Below, one piece after another: positions 52,977-60,775 of a stretch of DNA of 64,000 bases. Source of the DNA: Nocardia harenae NBRC 108248 (GTDB taxonomy: Bacteria > Actinomycetota > Actinomycetes > Mycobacteriales > Mycobacteriaceae). Position numbers and translations under genes: made by a program. The notes beneath the pieces were generated by a model. The model had not been told where the DNA came from. It searched no databases and worked only from the letters and a program-made list of their open reading frames with translations. Each line of letters starts with the position of its first letter. Within the stretch, counting starts at the first letter, position 1. The DNA lies in contig NZ_BDBH01000004.1 of the NCBI RefSeq assembly GCF_001612885.1, forward strand, positions 248,001-312,000, written 5' to 3'.

Positions 52977-54575
52977 TCATGCCGGTGACACCGCGCGCAG
53001 GCCCGCCCACTGCTCGATGCGCAGCAGGTGCGGCAGCCGTTCTGCCGCGGTGCTCGCGCCGCCGGTCGCGCCGGGCGCCACCGCGCCGACCCAGACCCGG
53101 CCGCTGCCGCCGTCGATCGTGATCGTGTCGCCGGCCCGGACGGCGCGGCCGCCCTCGGCGCGCACCTGCTCGCCCTCGACGGTCAGCCGCTCGGCGCCGA
53201 CCACCGCTGGCACGCCCCAGCCGCGCGCGACGACCGCGGCATGACTGACCAGCCCGCCGCGGGTGGTGAGGATGCCGACCGCGGCCGCCATGCCCGCGAC
53301 ATCCTCGGGGCTGGTGCTGGTGCGCACCAGCACGACGTCGTCGTCGGCCGCGAGGGCGTCCTCCGCGGTGAGCACCACCCGCCCGCTGACCCGGCCCGGT
53401 GCGGCGCCGAGCCCGGTGGCCAGCAGCGCGGCATCGTCGTCGGCGGCCCCGGCCGCGGCCTCGATCTCGGCGCGGGCGCGGGCCAAGGTCGCCGCGGGCA
53501 CCCGGTCCAGCACCTCGGCGGGGGAGAGCGCGATCTCCGGGTCGTCGGCCAGCTCGACCGCGATCCGCACGGCGGCCACGGCGCCGCGCTTGCCGATCCG
53601 GGTCTGCAGCAGCCAGAGCCTGCCGTCCTCGACGGTGAACTCGACATCGCAGAGATCGCGGTAGTGCAGCTCGAGCCGGCGCAGCGTCGCCGTCAGCTCG
53701 GCGTAGGCGCCGGGCAGGTGCTCGGCCAGGTGCGCGATGGGCAGGGTCCGGCTGGTGCCTGCCACCACGTCCTCGCCCTGGGCGCACGGCAGGTAGTCGC
53801 CGTAGGGCGCGGCCTCGCCGGTGGCCGGGTCGCGGGTGAAGACGACCCCGGTGCCGGAGTTCGGGCCCCGGTTGCCGAAGACCATCGCCTGGACGCTGCA
53901 CCCGGTGCCGAGGGTTTCGTCGATCCCCTCGCGGGAGCGGTAGGCGCGGGCGCGCCGCGATCCCCACGACCGGAAGACCGCCTCGATCGCCGCGCGGAGC
54001 TGGTCGAAGGGGTCGGCCGGGACCGGGCGCCCGGCCCGCTCCGCGATCGTCGCCCGCAGAGCGGCGACGTGGGCCCGCAACCCGGCCACCGACGCGTCGG
54101 CGGGCAGCGCGTCGATGGCGTGCCCCTCGACGTCGAGCACCGTGGTCGCGAACATGACCAGGAACCGGCGGTAGCTGTCCCAGGCGAATCGCTCGTCGCC
54201 GGAGCTGCGGGCGAGGCCGAGCACGGTGTCGTCGTTGAGCCCGAGGTTGAGCACGGTGTCGAGCATTCCCGGCATGGAGACCGGGGCGCCGCTGCGCACC
54301 GCGATCAGCAGCGGATCGTCCGGATCGCCGAGCCGGCGGCCCAGCGCCCGCTCCAGGCGGCCCACGTGCTCGCGGAGTTCGTCGTCGAGCGACGCGGGCC
54401 AGCCGGCGCGGAGGTAGTCACGGCAGACCGGAACGGCGATGGTGAACCCGGGCGGCACGGCGAGGCCGAGCGCGCCCGTCATCTCGGCCAGCCCCGCCCC
54501 CTTCCCGCCGAGGAGATATCCCAGCTCCCGGGCGGGCACGCCGTGATCGTGGTCGAAGGAATAGACGCCAGTCAC
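52977..54575 (-). CDS. ppdK: Short pyruvate phosphate dikinase-like protein (PpdK, Rv1127c type)
   Basis: GTG at 54575 gives 532 residues. The N-terminal ATP-grasp part shows GYLLGGKGAGLAEMTGALGLAVPPGFTI, SGAPVSMPGMLDTVLNLGLND, VQAMVFGNRGPNSGTGVVFTRDP and LQTRIGKR. The swivelling domain holds the phosphorylated His in LTTRGGLVSHAAVVARGWG. The C-terminal PEP/pyruvate barrel of full-length PPDK (about 870 residues) is missing. M. tuberculosis Rv1127c is likewise short, so this is a known stand-alone form and not a broken gene. Its reaction is unclear. Confidence 0.87.
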   Translation of the reverse strand: MTGVYSFDHDHGVPARELGYLLGGKGAGLAEMTGALGLAVPPGFTIAVPVCRDYLRAGWPASLDDELREHVGRLERALGRRLGDPDDPLLIAVRSGAPVSMPGMLDTVLNLGLNDDTVLGLARSSGDERFAWDSYRRFLVMFATTVLDVEGHAIDALPADASVAGLRAHVAALRATIAERAGRPVPADPFDQLRAAIEAVFRSWGSRRARAYRSREGIDETLGTGCSVQAMVFGNRGPNSGTGVVFTRDPATGEAAPYGDYLPCAQGEDVVAGTSRTLPIAHLAEHLPGAYAELTATLRRLELHYRDLCDVEFTVEDGRLWLLQTRIGKRGAVAAVRIAVELADDPEIALSPAEVLDRVPAATLARARAEIEAAAGAADDDAALLATGLGAAPGRVSGRVVLTAEDALAADDDVVLVRTSTSPEDVAGMAAAVGILTTRGGLVSHAAVVARGWGVPAVVGAERLTVEGEQVRAEGGRAVRAGDTITIDGGSGRVWVGAVAPGATGGASTAAERLPHLLRIEQWAGLRAVSPA

Positions 54576-54674
54576 TTGTCTTCCCGTCCTTTGGTCAGAC
54601 CCTTTACTAGATTGCCGGAATGTACCGGGACGTCCGGGCCGCCGGGAAGCGGCACAACCGGCGCGGGGCGCACT

Positions 54675-54836
54675 TTCCCCCTTTCGGGGTACCGGCGGTG
54701 ACCGGCTCCGACCGGCGGATTCGGCGGGCACTATCCCGAACGGGGGAAGTTCCGCGGGAGTCCCCCCGGCTGTCTTGACGCCGCCGCGGGCGCGCTCACA
54801 TGCTTCCGCCCATGGTCCGATCGTTCGCGCGAACGA
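54675..54836. promoter_or_regulatory. Operator-like motifs upstream of the first P450 operon
   Basis: The motif TTCCCCCKTTCGGGRT occurs as TTCCCCCTTTCGGGGT (54675-54690) and on the other strand as the complement of 54733-54748, i.e. as an inverted pair 58 bp apart. At 54821-54836 TCGTTCGCGCGAACGA is a perfect 16-bp palindrome about 50 bp before the P450 start. The rest of the gap 54576-54885 holds no gene. These sites may serve the P450 operon and the divergent short ppdK gene. Confidence 0.55.
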
Positions 54837-54885
54837 GATCCCCGTGGCCACCGCAGGGCACGATGTCCGAGAAGCTGAGGATGGA

Positions 54886-56091
54886 ATGATCATGGATCAG
54901 CGGTCCGTCGACCTGATGGACCTCACCCCGTTCATCGACGGTGTGGAGAATGCCGTGCTGGCACAGCTGCGCGAGCACGAGCCGCTGCACTGGAACGACG
55001 AAGCGACCGGCCCCGGGTTCTGGTCGGTCACCCGGTACGCGGACGTGCTCCGGGTGGTGAACGACCCGGTGACCTTCGTCAACGGCGAGGGCACCCAGAT
55101 CCTGAGCCGCAAGGTCGAGGGCGGGACCAGCACGGTGCACAACACCGATCCGCCCCGGCACGGCAAGCTCCGCAGGCTCGCGGCCCCGCACCTGCGCGCG
55201 GTGCGGATCAGGGAGTGGCAGGAGGTCATCGATCGGTCGGTGACGGCAATCCTCGACGACATCGAGGCCAGGGGCGAGGTCGAGTTCGTGCACTCGGCGT
55301 CGGCGCTGCTGCCCATCCAGGCGCTGGGACAGGTGCTCGGCGTGCCGCTGGCGGACTGCGGGCTGTTGCTCGACTGGACCAACCGCGTCGTCTCCGACGA
55401 CCCGGAGTACATGCGCGGGCCGGACGAGAAGGAACGCGCCCGCACCGAGATGTTCGCCTACTTCCGGGAACTCAGCGAGCAGCGCCGCCGGGAGCCGCGC
55501 AACGACATCGTCTCCAAGCTGGTGCACGCGGAGCTCGACGGCGAGCCGCTGCCATGGGACGACCTGGCCGCCTACTACTTCGTGCTGGTCGGCGCGGGCA
55601 ACGAGACCACAAGGAACCTGCTCACCGGCACGGTGCTCGCCTTCGACGAGTTCCCCGAGCAGTGGCGCAGGCTGACCGAGGACCGCATGCTGCTGAAACC
55701 GGCCATCGAGGAGATGCTGCGCTACATCACGCCGATCCGGGCCATGCGACGCACGGCCACCGCCGACGTCGACTGGTACGGCCGCACGATCAAGGCCGGC
55801 GACAAGGTGGTCTGCTGGTTCCAGGCGGCCAACCGCGATCCGGCGGTCTTCGCCGAGCCGGACGCGGTGCGCATCGACCGCGAGGACAACGAGCACGTCG
55901 GCTTCGGCTGGGGCATCCACGCCTGCATGGGCTCGCACCTCGCGCGCGCGGAGGCAACGGCCTTCCTCACCCAGCTGCTCGACCGCGGCTTGCGCATCCG
56001 CCCGCTCGGCGAGCCGGATCGATTGCACACCAACCAGTTCCACGCCTTCAAACGTTTGCGGGTGCGGGTGGAGAAGGAGGCGGAACGATGA
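54886..56091 (+). CDS. Cytochrome P450
   Basis: ATG at 54886 follows GAGG at 5 nt. The 401-residue P450 has the I-helix oxygen motif VGAGNETTRNL, the K-helix region EEMLRYITPIRAMRR (ExxR), and the heme-ligand loop VGFGWGIHACMGSHLARAE with its Cys. It hydroxylates an unknown substrate using electrons from the ferredoxin encoded next (ATGA overlap). No reductase is in this operon, but one is encoded at 60776-62014. A CYP125/CYP142-like steroid or lipid substrate is possible but not proven. Confidence 0.92.
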   Translation: MIMDQRSVDLMDLTPFIDGVENAVLAQLREHEPLHWNDEATGPGFWSVTRYADVLRVVNDPVTFVNGEGTQILSRKVEGGTSTVHNTDPPRHGKLRRLAAPHLRAVRIREWQEVIDRSVTAILDDIEARGEVEFVHSASALLPIQALGQVLGVPLADCGLLLDWTNRVVSDDPEYMRGPDEKERARTEMFAYFRELSEQRRREPRNDIVSKLVHAELDGEPLPWDDLAAYYFVLVGAGNETTRNLLTGTVLAFDEFPEQWRRLTEDRMLLKPAIEEMLRYITPIRAMRRTATADVDWYGRTIKAGDKVVCWFQAANRDPAVFAEPDAVRIDREDNEHVGFGWGIHACMGSHLARAEATAFLTQLLDRGLRIRPLGEPDRLHTNQFHAFKRLRVRVEKEAER

Positions 56092-56279
56092 AGATCCAGG
56101 TGGACTGGGATCTCTGCGAGGGGCACGGGCAGTGCGAGTACGCCGCGCCTGAGCTCTTCACCATCGACGACGACGGTCGGCTCGAGGTGCTCGACGAGAC
56201 CCCGGGGGAGCACCAGCGCACAGCGGTCGAGCTCGCCGTCCGGCGCTGCCCGGTCCGCGCGCTGGCCGTCGAGAACTGA
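56088..56279 (+). CDS. [3Fe-4S] ferredoxin
   Basis: The 63-residue protein starts within the P450 stop (ATGA). It has the three cluster cysteines C10, C16 and C54 in the CEGHGQCEYAAPELF ... RRCPVRAL pattern of actinobacterial [3Fe-4S] ferredoxins that serve P450s. Position 13 (His) replaces the fourth Cys, as is normal for this class. It should carry electrons to the P450 encoded just upstream. Confidence 0.93.
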   Translation: MKIQVDWDLCEGHGQCEYAAPELFTIDDDGRLEVLDETPGEHQRTAVELAVRRCPVRALAVEN

Positions 56280-56306
56280 CCAGCCGGGCTCGAGCCGAAG
56301 GGACCC

Positions 56307-57122
56307 ATGAACCACGACGCGCAGTCCACGATCCGCCGCATCCCGATCCCGGGGACCTCGAATCTCCGTGACGCAGGCGGGTATCCGGCGCACGACGGCC
56401 GGACGGTGGCGACCGGACGGCTGTACCGCGCCGAGGCGCTGGTGGTACGCGGCGATGAGGCGCTGCACTCGATCTACGACGAATCCGCCGGTGCGCGGTA
56501 CCGCGACCTCGGCGTGCGCACCGTCATCGACCTGCGGGCCGACCTGGAGACCGAGCGGGCGCCGTCGGCCTGGGCGCGGGCCTGCGGCGCGGAGCTGGTG
56601 CGGCTCCCCGTCGCCGAGGGTGGCGAGGGCGCGGACACCAACTACCTCCGCATGCTGCTCGACGGTGAGCTGGCCGGCTTCGGCATCGCGGACATGACGA
56701 CGTTCTACACCGACATGCTGCTCCGGCGGGCCGGGCAGCTCGGGGCCGCCTACCGGATACTGGCCGAACCGCAGCGCCTCCCGGTCCTGGTGCACTGCGC
56801 CGCGGGCAAGGACCGCACGGGCGTCTTCGTGGCGCTGGTGCTCTCCTCGCTCGGTGTACCCGGCGAGCACGTGGTGCGCGACTACGCCCTGACCGAGGTG
56901 CTGCGGCCGAACCGGATCGACGCCTACGCCGAGCGGTTCGCCGCCGCGAGCCGCGACGTCGAGGCCGCGCGGGCGCTGTTCGGGTCGCCCGCCGCGGCGA
57001 TGGAGGCGACCCTGCGCTACCTGGACGAGCGCTTCGGCGGCGCCGCGGGCTACCTCGCCGAGGTCGCCGGAGTGTCCGGCCGGGTCGTCGACGCTGTGCG
57101 CGCGAACCTGCTGGTCCGGTGA
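56307..57122 (+). CDS. Tyrosine/phosphoinositide phosphatase, MptpB-like
   Basis: The 271-residue protein has the P-loop HCAAGKDRTG near residue 168, the family start TSNLRDAGGYPAHDG and GVRTVIDLRADLETERAP, and long helices of the lid (MTTFYTDMLLRRAGQLG). MptpB (Rv0153c) is the closest well-known relative: it dephosphorylates phosphotyrosine and phosphoinositides and is secreted in M. tuberculosis. It is co-directional with the P450-ferredoxin pair, 27 bp later, an unusual partner. Confidence 0.88.
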   Translation: MNHDAQSTIRRIPIPGTSNLRDAGGYPAHDGRTVATGRLYRAEALVVRGDEALHSIYDESAGARYRDLGVRTVIDLRADLETERAPSAWARACGAELVRLPVAEGGEGADTNYLRMLLDGELAGFGIADMTTFYTDMLLRRAGQLGAAYRILAEPQRLPVLVHCAAGKDRTGVFVALVLSSLGVPGEHVVRDYALTEVLRPNRIDAYAERFAAASRDVEAARALFGSPAAAMEATLRYLDERFGGAAGYLAEVAGVSGRVVDAVRANLLVR

Positions 57123-57204
57123 GTGCGAGCCGCCCCGGAGGCCGGTGCCGCACTCTTCTTCGCTCGATCCGCCGAACGTGGATCGCATTCCTGAAAGGAT
57201 CGTC

Positions 57205-58158
57205 ATGACCATCGATTACGACCCCGAGATCGCCGAAGTGCTCGCCGCCGCCGCGGCGCAGAGCGCCGCCCAGCCGATCCCGCCGACCCCGCGCGGGGAT
57301 GCCGCTGCGCTGCGCGCGGTCACCGATGTCACCATGACGAGCCTCTACGGGGCCATCCCGCACGACGATTCCGTCCTGGGCCGTGATGTCGAGCTCGTCG
57401 CCGACGACGGCGCCGCGGTCGCGGCGCGCTGGTACACCCCGGCCGAATCGGGCTCCGGGGCCGCGGTGGTGTACGCCCACGGCGGCGGGATGATCTGCGG
57501 ATCGGCCGAGATCTACGATCCGATGGTTCGCTACTACGTGGAGAGCACCGGGGTCCCGTTCCTCTCCGTCGACTATCGCCTGGCCCCCGAACACACCGGC
57601 GAGCGGCTCGCCCTGGACGTCTTCGCGGGGCTGGTGTGGCTGCACGAACACGCCGGTGAGCTCGGTGTCGATCCGCACCGGATCGCCCTGATGGGCGACA
57701 GCGGCGGCGGTGGGGTGGCCGCGGGCGCCGCGATTCTGGCCAGGGACCACGCGGTGGCGGTGAGCCGTCAGATCCTGATCTACCCGATGCTCGACGACCG
57801 CAACGTCGAGCCCGATCCACAGCTCGCCGCCACCGCGACGTGGACCTACGACAACAACTTCACCGGATGGCACGCGCTCCTGGGTGACGGCAGGGGCGGG
57901 GAGGCGGTGTCGCCGGTAGCCGCTCCGGCGCGGCTGGCCGATCCGGCGGGGCTGGCTCCGGCCTACCTCGAGGTGGGTGATCTCGATATCTTCCGGGACG
58001 AGACGATCGCCTACGCGTCCGCGCTGCTCGGTGCGGGCGTCTCCTGCGAGCTGCACGTCGTCCCCGGCGCGCCGCACGCCTTCGAATGGCTGGCCCCGGA
58101 GGCGACGGTCGGCAAGCGGGCCCTGCGCGCCCGGCTCGACGCGATCGCGGCCGGGTAG
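57205..58158 (+). CDS. Hormone-sensitive-lipase family esterase
   Basis: ATG at 57205 follows AAAGGA. The 317-residue hydrolase has the HSL oxyanion motif AVVYAHGGGMICGS near residue 92, the nucleophile elbow LMGDSGGGGVAAG (Ser), the acid region EVGDLDIFRDE and the His in VVPGAPHAFEW. It hydrolyses a small carboxylic ester in the cytoplasm; no signal peptide is seen. It follows the phosphatase gene by 82 bp and precedes the palindrome pair of the MaoC operon. Confidence 0.9.
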   Translation: MTIDYDPEIAEVLAAAAAQSAAQPIPPTPRGDAAALRAVTDVTMTSLYGAIPHDDSVLGRDVELVADDGAAVAARWYTPAESGSGAAVVYAHGGGMICGSAEIYDPMVRYYVESTGVPFLSVDYRLAPEHTGERLALDVFAGLVWLHEHAGELGVDPHRIALMGDSGGGGVAAGAAILARDHAVAVSRQILIYPMLDDRNVEPDPQLAATATWTYDNNFTGWHALLGDGRGGEAVSPVAAPARLADPAGLAPAYLEVGDLDIFRDETIAYASALLGAGVSCELHVVPGAPHAFEWLAPEATVGKRALRARLDAIAAG

Positions 58159-58195
58159 CCGGCCGCTTCCGGCCGCGTTGTTGCTGCTAGGACTC

Positions 58196-58228
58196 AATGG
58201 TCGTACCATTCAATTAGTCGACTAATTG
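58196..58228. promoter_or_regulatory. Two abutting palindromic operators before the MaoC gene
   Basis: AATGGT-cgt-ACCATT (58196-58210) is directly followed by the perfect 18-bp palindrome CAATTAGTCGACTAATTG (58211-58228). The second is AT-rich in a very GC-rich genome. Both sit 13-45 bp before the GTG of the MaoC gene, over the region where its promoter must be, and probably bind one or two repressors. Confidence 0.75.
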
Positions 58229-58240
58229 GGAGGTCTTGAC

Positions 58241-58693
58241 GTGGCTGGAGTGTGGTTCGACGATCTGACGGTCGGGCAGCGATTCGAGCACCCGATCCGG
58301 CGGACGGTCACCGAGACCGACAACGTGCTGTTCACCGCCATGACGCACAACCCCGCGCTGCTGCACCTCGACGAGGAGTACATGAAGGACACCGAGTTCG
58401 GGCAGCGGGTGGTCAACAGCGCCTTCACCCTCGGGCTCATGGTCGGCATCTCGGTGGGCGACACCACCCTCGGCACGGCGGTGGCGAATCTGGGCTGGGA
58501 CGAGGTGCGGTTCCCCAAGCCGCTCTTCCACGGCGACACCGTCCATGTCGAATCCGAGGTGCTGGAGCTGCGCGAGTCGAAGTCGCGCCCCGAGCAGGGG
58601 GTGGTGGTGTTCGCGCACCGCGCCTACAACCAGCACGGCGACCTGGTCGCCTCCTGCAAGCGCGCCGGGCTGCAGCGGAAGCGGCCGCGGTGA
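58241..58693 (+). CDS. MaoC-family hydratase/dehydratase
   Basis: GTG at 58241 follows GGGAGG at 7 nt. The 150-residue single hotdog protein has the family N-terminus VWFDDLTVGQRFEHPIRRTVTETDNVLFTAMTHNPALLHLDEEYMKD with the catalytic Asp/His region (THNPALLHLD). MaoC enzymes add water to enoyl-CoA esters. It is coupled by GTGA to a CitE-like lyase; the same pair (Rv2499c-Rv2498c) is known in M. tuberculosis. The product would be a hydroxyacyl-CoA cleaved by the lyase. Confidence 0.9.
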   Translation: MAGVWFDDLTVGQRFEHPIRRTVTETDNVLFTAMTHNPALLHLDEEYMKDTEFGQRVVNSAFTLGLMVGISVGDTTLGTAVANLGWDEVRFPKPLFHGDTVHVESEVLELRESKSRPEQGVVVFAHRAYNQHGDLVASCKRAGLQRKRPR

Positions 58694-59565
58694 CCGCGGT
58701 GCTGCGCTCGCTGCTGTTCGTGCCGGGGGACAGCGAGAAGAAGCTGGGCAAAATCGCCGCCTCCGCCGCGGACGCCGTCATCCTCGACCTCGAGGACGCC
58801 GTGGGGGAGGCCCGCAAGCCGGTGGCGCGCGAGCTGGTGGCGGAGTTCGTCGCCGCGCACCGCGGTGCGGACGGGCCGCGGTTGTGGGTGCGGATCAATC
58901 CGCTGGGTACCGAGCACGCCCTGCCGGATCTGGCCGCCGTGGTGGCCGCCGGACCGGCCGGGATCGTGCTCCCGAAGATCGACGGCCCCGTCGATGTGCT
59001 GCGCGTGCACCACTACCTGGAGGTGCTGGAGGCCGCGCACGGGCTGGAGCCGGGCGGCGTGCGGCTGCTTCCGGTGGCCACCGAGACCCCGCTCGCCCCC
59101 TTCCGGCTCGGTGACTTCGCGGCCGCGAGCATCGCCCGCCTCTACGGGCTGACCTGGGGCGCCGAGGATCTCAGCGCCGCGCTGGGCGCCTCGGGCAATA
59201 CCGGCCCCGACGGCGGCTGGGCGCCCACGTACCAGCTGGCCCGCTCGCTGACGCTGCTCGGCGCGCGCGCCGCGGGGGTCGAGGCGGTGGAGACGCTGTA
59301 TGTCGACATCCGCGACGACGCGGGGCTGGCCGAGTCGTCGCGGCGTGCCCGTGCCGAGGGCTTCAGCGGCCGGATCGCGATCCATCCGGGGCAGGTGGAG
59401 ACGATCAACGCCGCGTTCACCCCCTCGGCAGGCGAGATCGAGTTCGCCGAACGGGTCGTCGCGGCGTTCGCCCACGACGTCGGCACCGTCGCGCTCGACG
59501 GCCGGATGCTCGACCTGCCGCACCTGCGGCAGGCGCAGCGGGTGCTCGCGCTCGCCGGTCGCTGA
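58690..59565 (+). CDS. citE: CitE-like CoA-ester lyase
   Basis: GTG at 58690 overlaps the MaoC stop. The 291-residue TIM-barrel protein belongs to the HpcH/HpaI-citrate lyase beta family: SLLFVPGDSEKKLGKIA, ADAVILDLEDAVGEARKPVAR, RLWVRINPLGTEH, the metal-site Glu/Asp in VATETPLAPF and TWGAEDLSAALGA. Such stand-alone CitE proteins cleave malyl-CoA, methylmalyl-CoA or 3-hydroxy-3-methylglutaryl-CoA type esters. A strong hairpin follows. Confidence 0.88.
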   Translation: MTAVLRSLLFVPGDSEKKLGKIAASAADAVILDLEDAVGEARKPVARELVAEFVAAHRGADGPRLWVRINPLGTEHALPDLAAVVAAGPAGIVLPKIDGPVDVLRVHHYLEVLEAAHGLEPGGVRLLPVATETPLAPFRLGDFAAASIARLYGLTWGAEDLSAALGASGNTGPDGGWAPTYQLARSLTLLGARAAGVEAVETLYVDIRDDAGLAESSRRARAEGFSGRIAIHPGQVETINAAFTPSAGEIEFAERVVAAFAHDVGTVALDGRMLDLPHLRQAQRVLALAGR

Positions 59566-59580
59566 GCCGAGGACGCGACC

Positions 59581-59615
59581 CGGCCCCGTCCGCCCGGTGG
59601 GCGCGGACGGGGCCG
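59581..59615. terminator. Hairpin terminator between citE and the alcohol dehydrogenase gene
   Basis: CGGCCCCGTCCGC (59581-59593) and GCGGACGGGGCCG (59603-59615) pair perfectly over 13 bp around a 9-nt loop. It lies 15 bp past the citE stop, before the convergent dehydrogenase, and probably ends transcription from both sides. Confidence 0.85.
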
Positions 59616-59634
59616 AATCGTGTTGCGGGAGTGT

Positions 59635-60747
59635 TCAGTCCGCCGAGTCGAACACCAGCACCGGCTTGACCACCGCGCCGGCGTGCTGCGCGGCGACCGC
59701 GTCGTTGATGCGCTCGAAGGGGAACGTCGTCACCAGCTTGTCCAGCGGCAGGCGGCCGTCGCGGTAGAGCCCGACGAGTTCCGGGATGAACTCGTCGGGC
59801 ACGCTGTCGCCCTCGATGATGCCGGTGACGGTCAGCCCGAGGGTGAGCGTGGCGATGATGTTCAGCTGCACCGCGGCGGCCGGGTCACCGGGGACGCCGA
59901 TCAGCCCGACGGTGGCGCGCACCCGGGCCGCGCCGATCAGGGCGTCGATCACGGCCGGGATGCCGGTGGTGTCGAGAATGTAGTCCACACCCTCGGGCAC
60001 GATCGCGCGCACCTGTCCGGTGACGTCGCCGGCCGCGGGGTCGACGACGTGGGTGGCGCCCAGTTCGAGGGCGAGATCGCGGCGTGCGGGGGTGGGCTCC
60101 ACCACGACGATGGTGGCGCAGCCCGCGATCACCGCGCCGATCGCCGCCGACAGCCCCACCGAGCCGCCGCCCGCGATGACGATGGCCGAGCCCTTCTCGG
60201 CGCGCAGCGAGCGGGTCACCGCGCCGACGCCGGTCTGCACCCCGCAACCCAGCGGCGCGAGCAGTGCGAAGGGGATGTCGGCGTCGATCTTGACCACATT
60301 GCGCTCGCCGGCCAGCGCGACCCGCGCGAAGGAGGACTGCCCGAAGAACATGCCGCCGATCGGGCTGCCGTCCCGGCGCAGCGGCTTGCTGCCGTCGCGG
60401 CGGGTGCCGCCGTAGTTGAACTCGGTGAAGTTCTCGCAGTAGGACTGGCGCCCGGTGGTGCAGGTGGCGCACTCGCCGCAGCTGTTGAAGGTGATGCCGA
60501 CCTTGTCGCCCGCCGCCACCTTCGTCACGCCGGTGCCGACGGCGAGCACGGTGCCCGCGCCTTCGTGCCCGGCCACGCCGGGGAATTCCAGCGGCAGCAC
60601 GCCGTCGCGGGCCGCGAGATCGGTGTGGCAGATGCCGACCGCCTCGATCCGGACGAGCACCTCGCCGGGGTGCGGATCGTCGACCTCGATCTCGGCGAGG
60701 GTGAAGTCGCTGCCCGCTTCGGTGAGCAGCGCGGCCTGTGCTTGCAT
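59635..60747 (-). CDS. Zinc-dependent alcohol dehydrogenase (aryl/terpene alcohol type)
   Basis: ATG at 60747 follows AGGAG at 5 nt. The 370-residue protein has catalytic-zinc motifs VGICHTDLAAR and PGVAGHEGAG, structural-zinc Cys in NSCGECATCTTGRQSYCENF, and the cofactor motif IAGGGSVGLSAAIGAV with VVEPTPARR (Glu indicates NAD). The middle part LGCGVQTGVGAV is typical of aryl-alcohol or geraniol-type dehydrogenases. It lies 28 bp after the ferredoxin reductase on the same strand, so it likely oxidises an alcohol made by the P450. Confidence 0.92.
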   Translation of the reverse strand: MQAQAALLTEAGSDFTLAEIEVDDPHPGEVLVRIEAVGICHTDLAARDGVLPLEFPGVAGHEGAGTVLAVGTGVTKVAAGDKVGITFNSCGECATCTTGRQSYCENFTEFNYGGTRRDGSKPLRRDGSPIGGMFFGQSSFARVALAGERNVVKIDADIPFALLAPLGCGVQTGVGAVTRSLRAEKGSAIVIAGGGSVGLSAAIGAVIAGCATIVVVEPTPARRDLALELGATHVVDPAAGDVTGQVRAIVPEGVDYILDTTGIPAVIDALIGAARVRATVGLIGVPGDPAAAVQLNIIATLTLGLTVTGIIEGDSVPDEFIPELVGLYRDGRLPLDKLVTTFPFERINDAVAAQHAGAVVKPVLVFDSAD

Positions 60748-60775
60748 GGTTTCTCCTGGGGGTCTTCGGGTGGAT

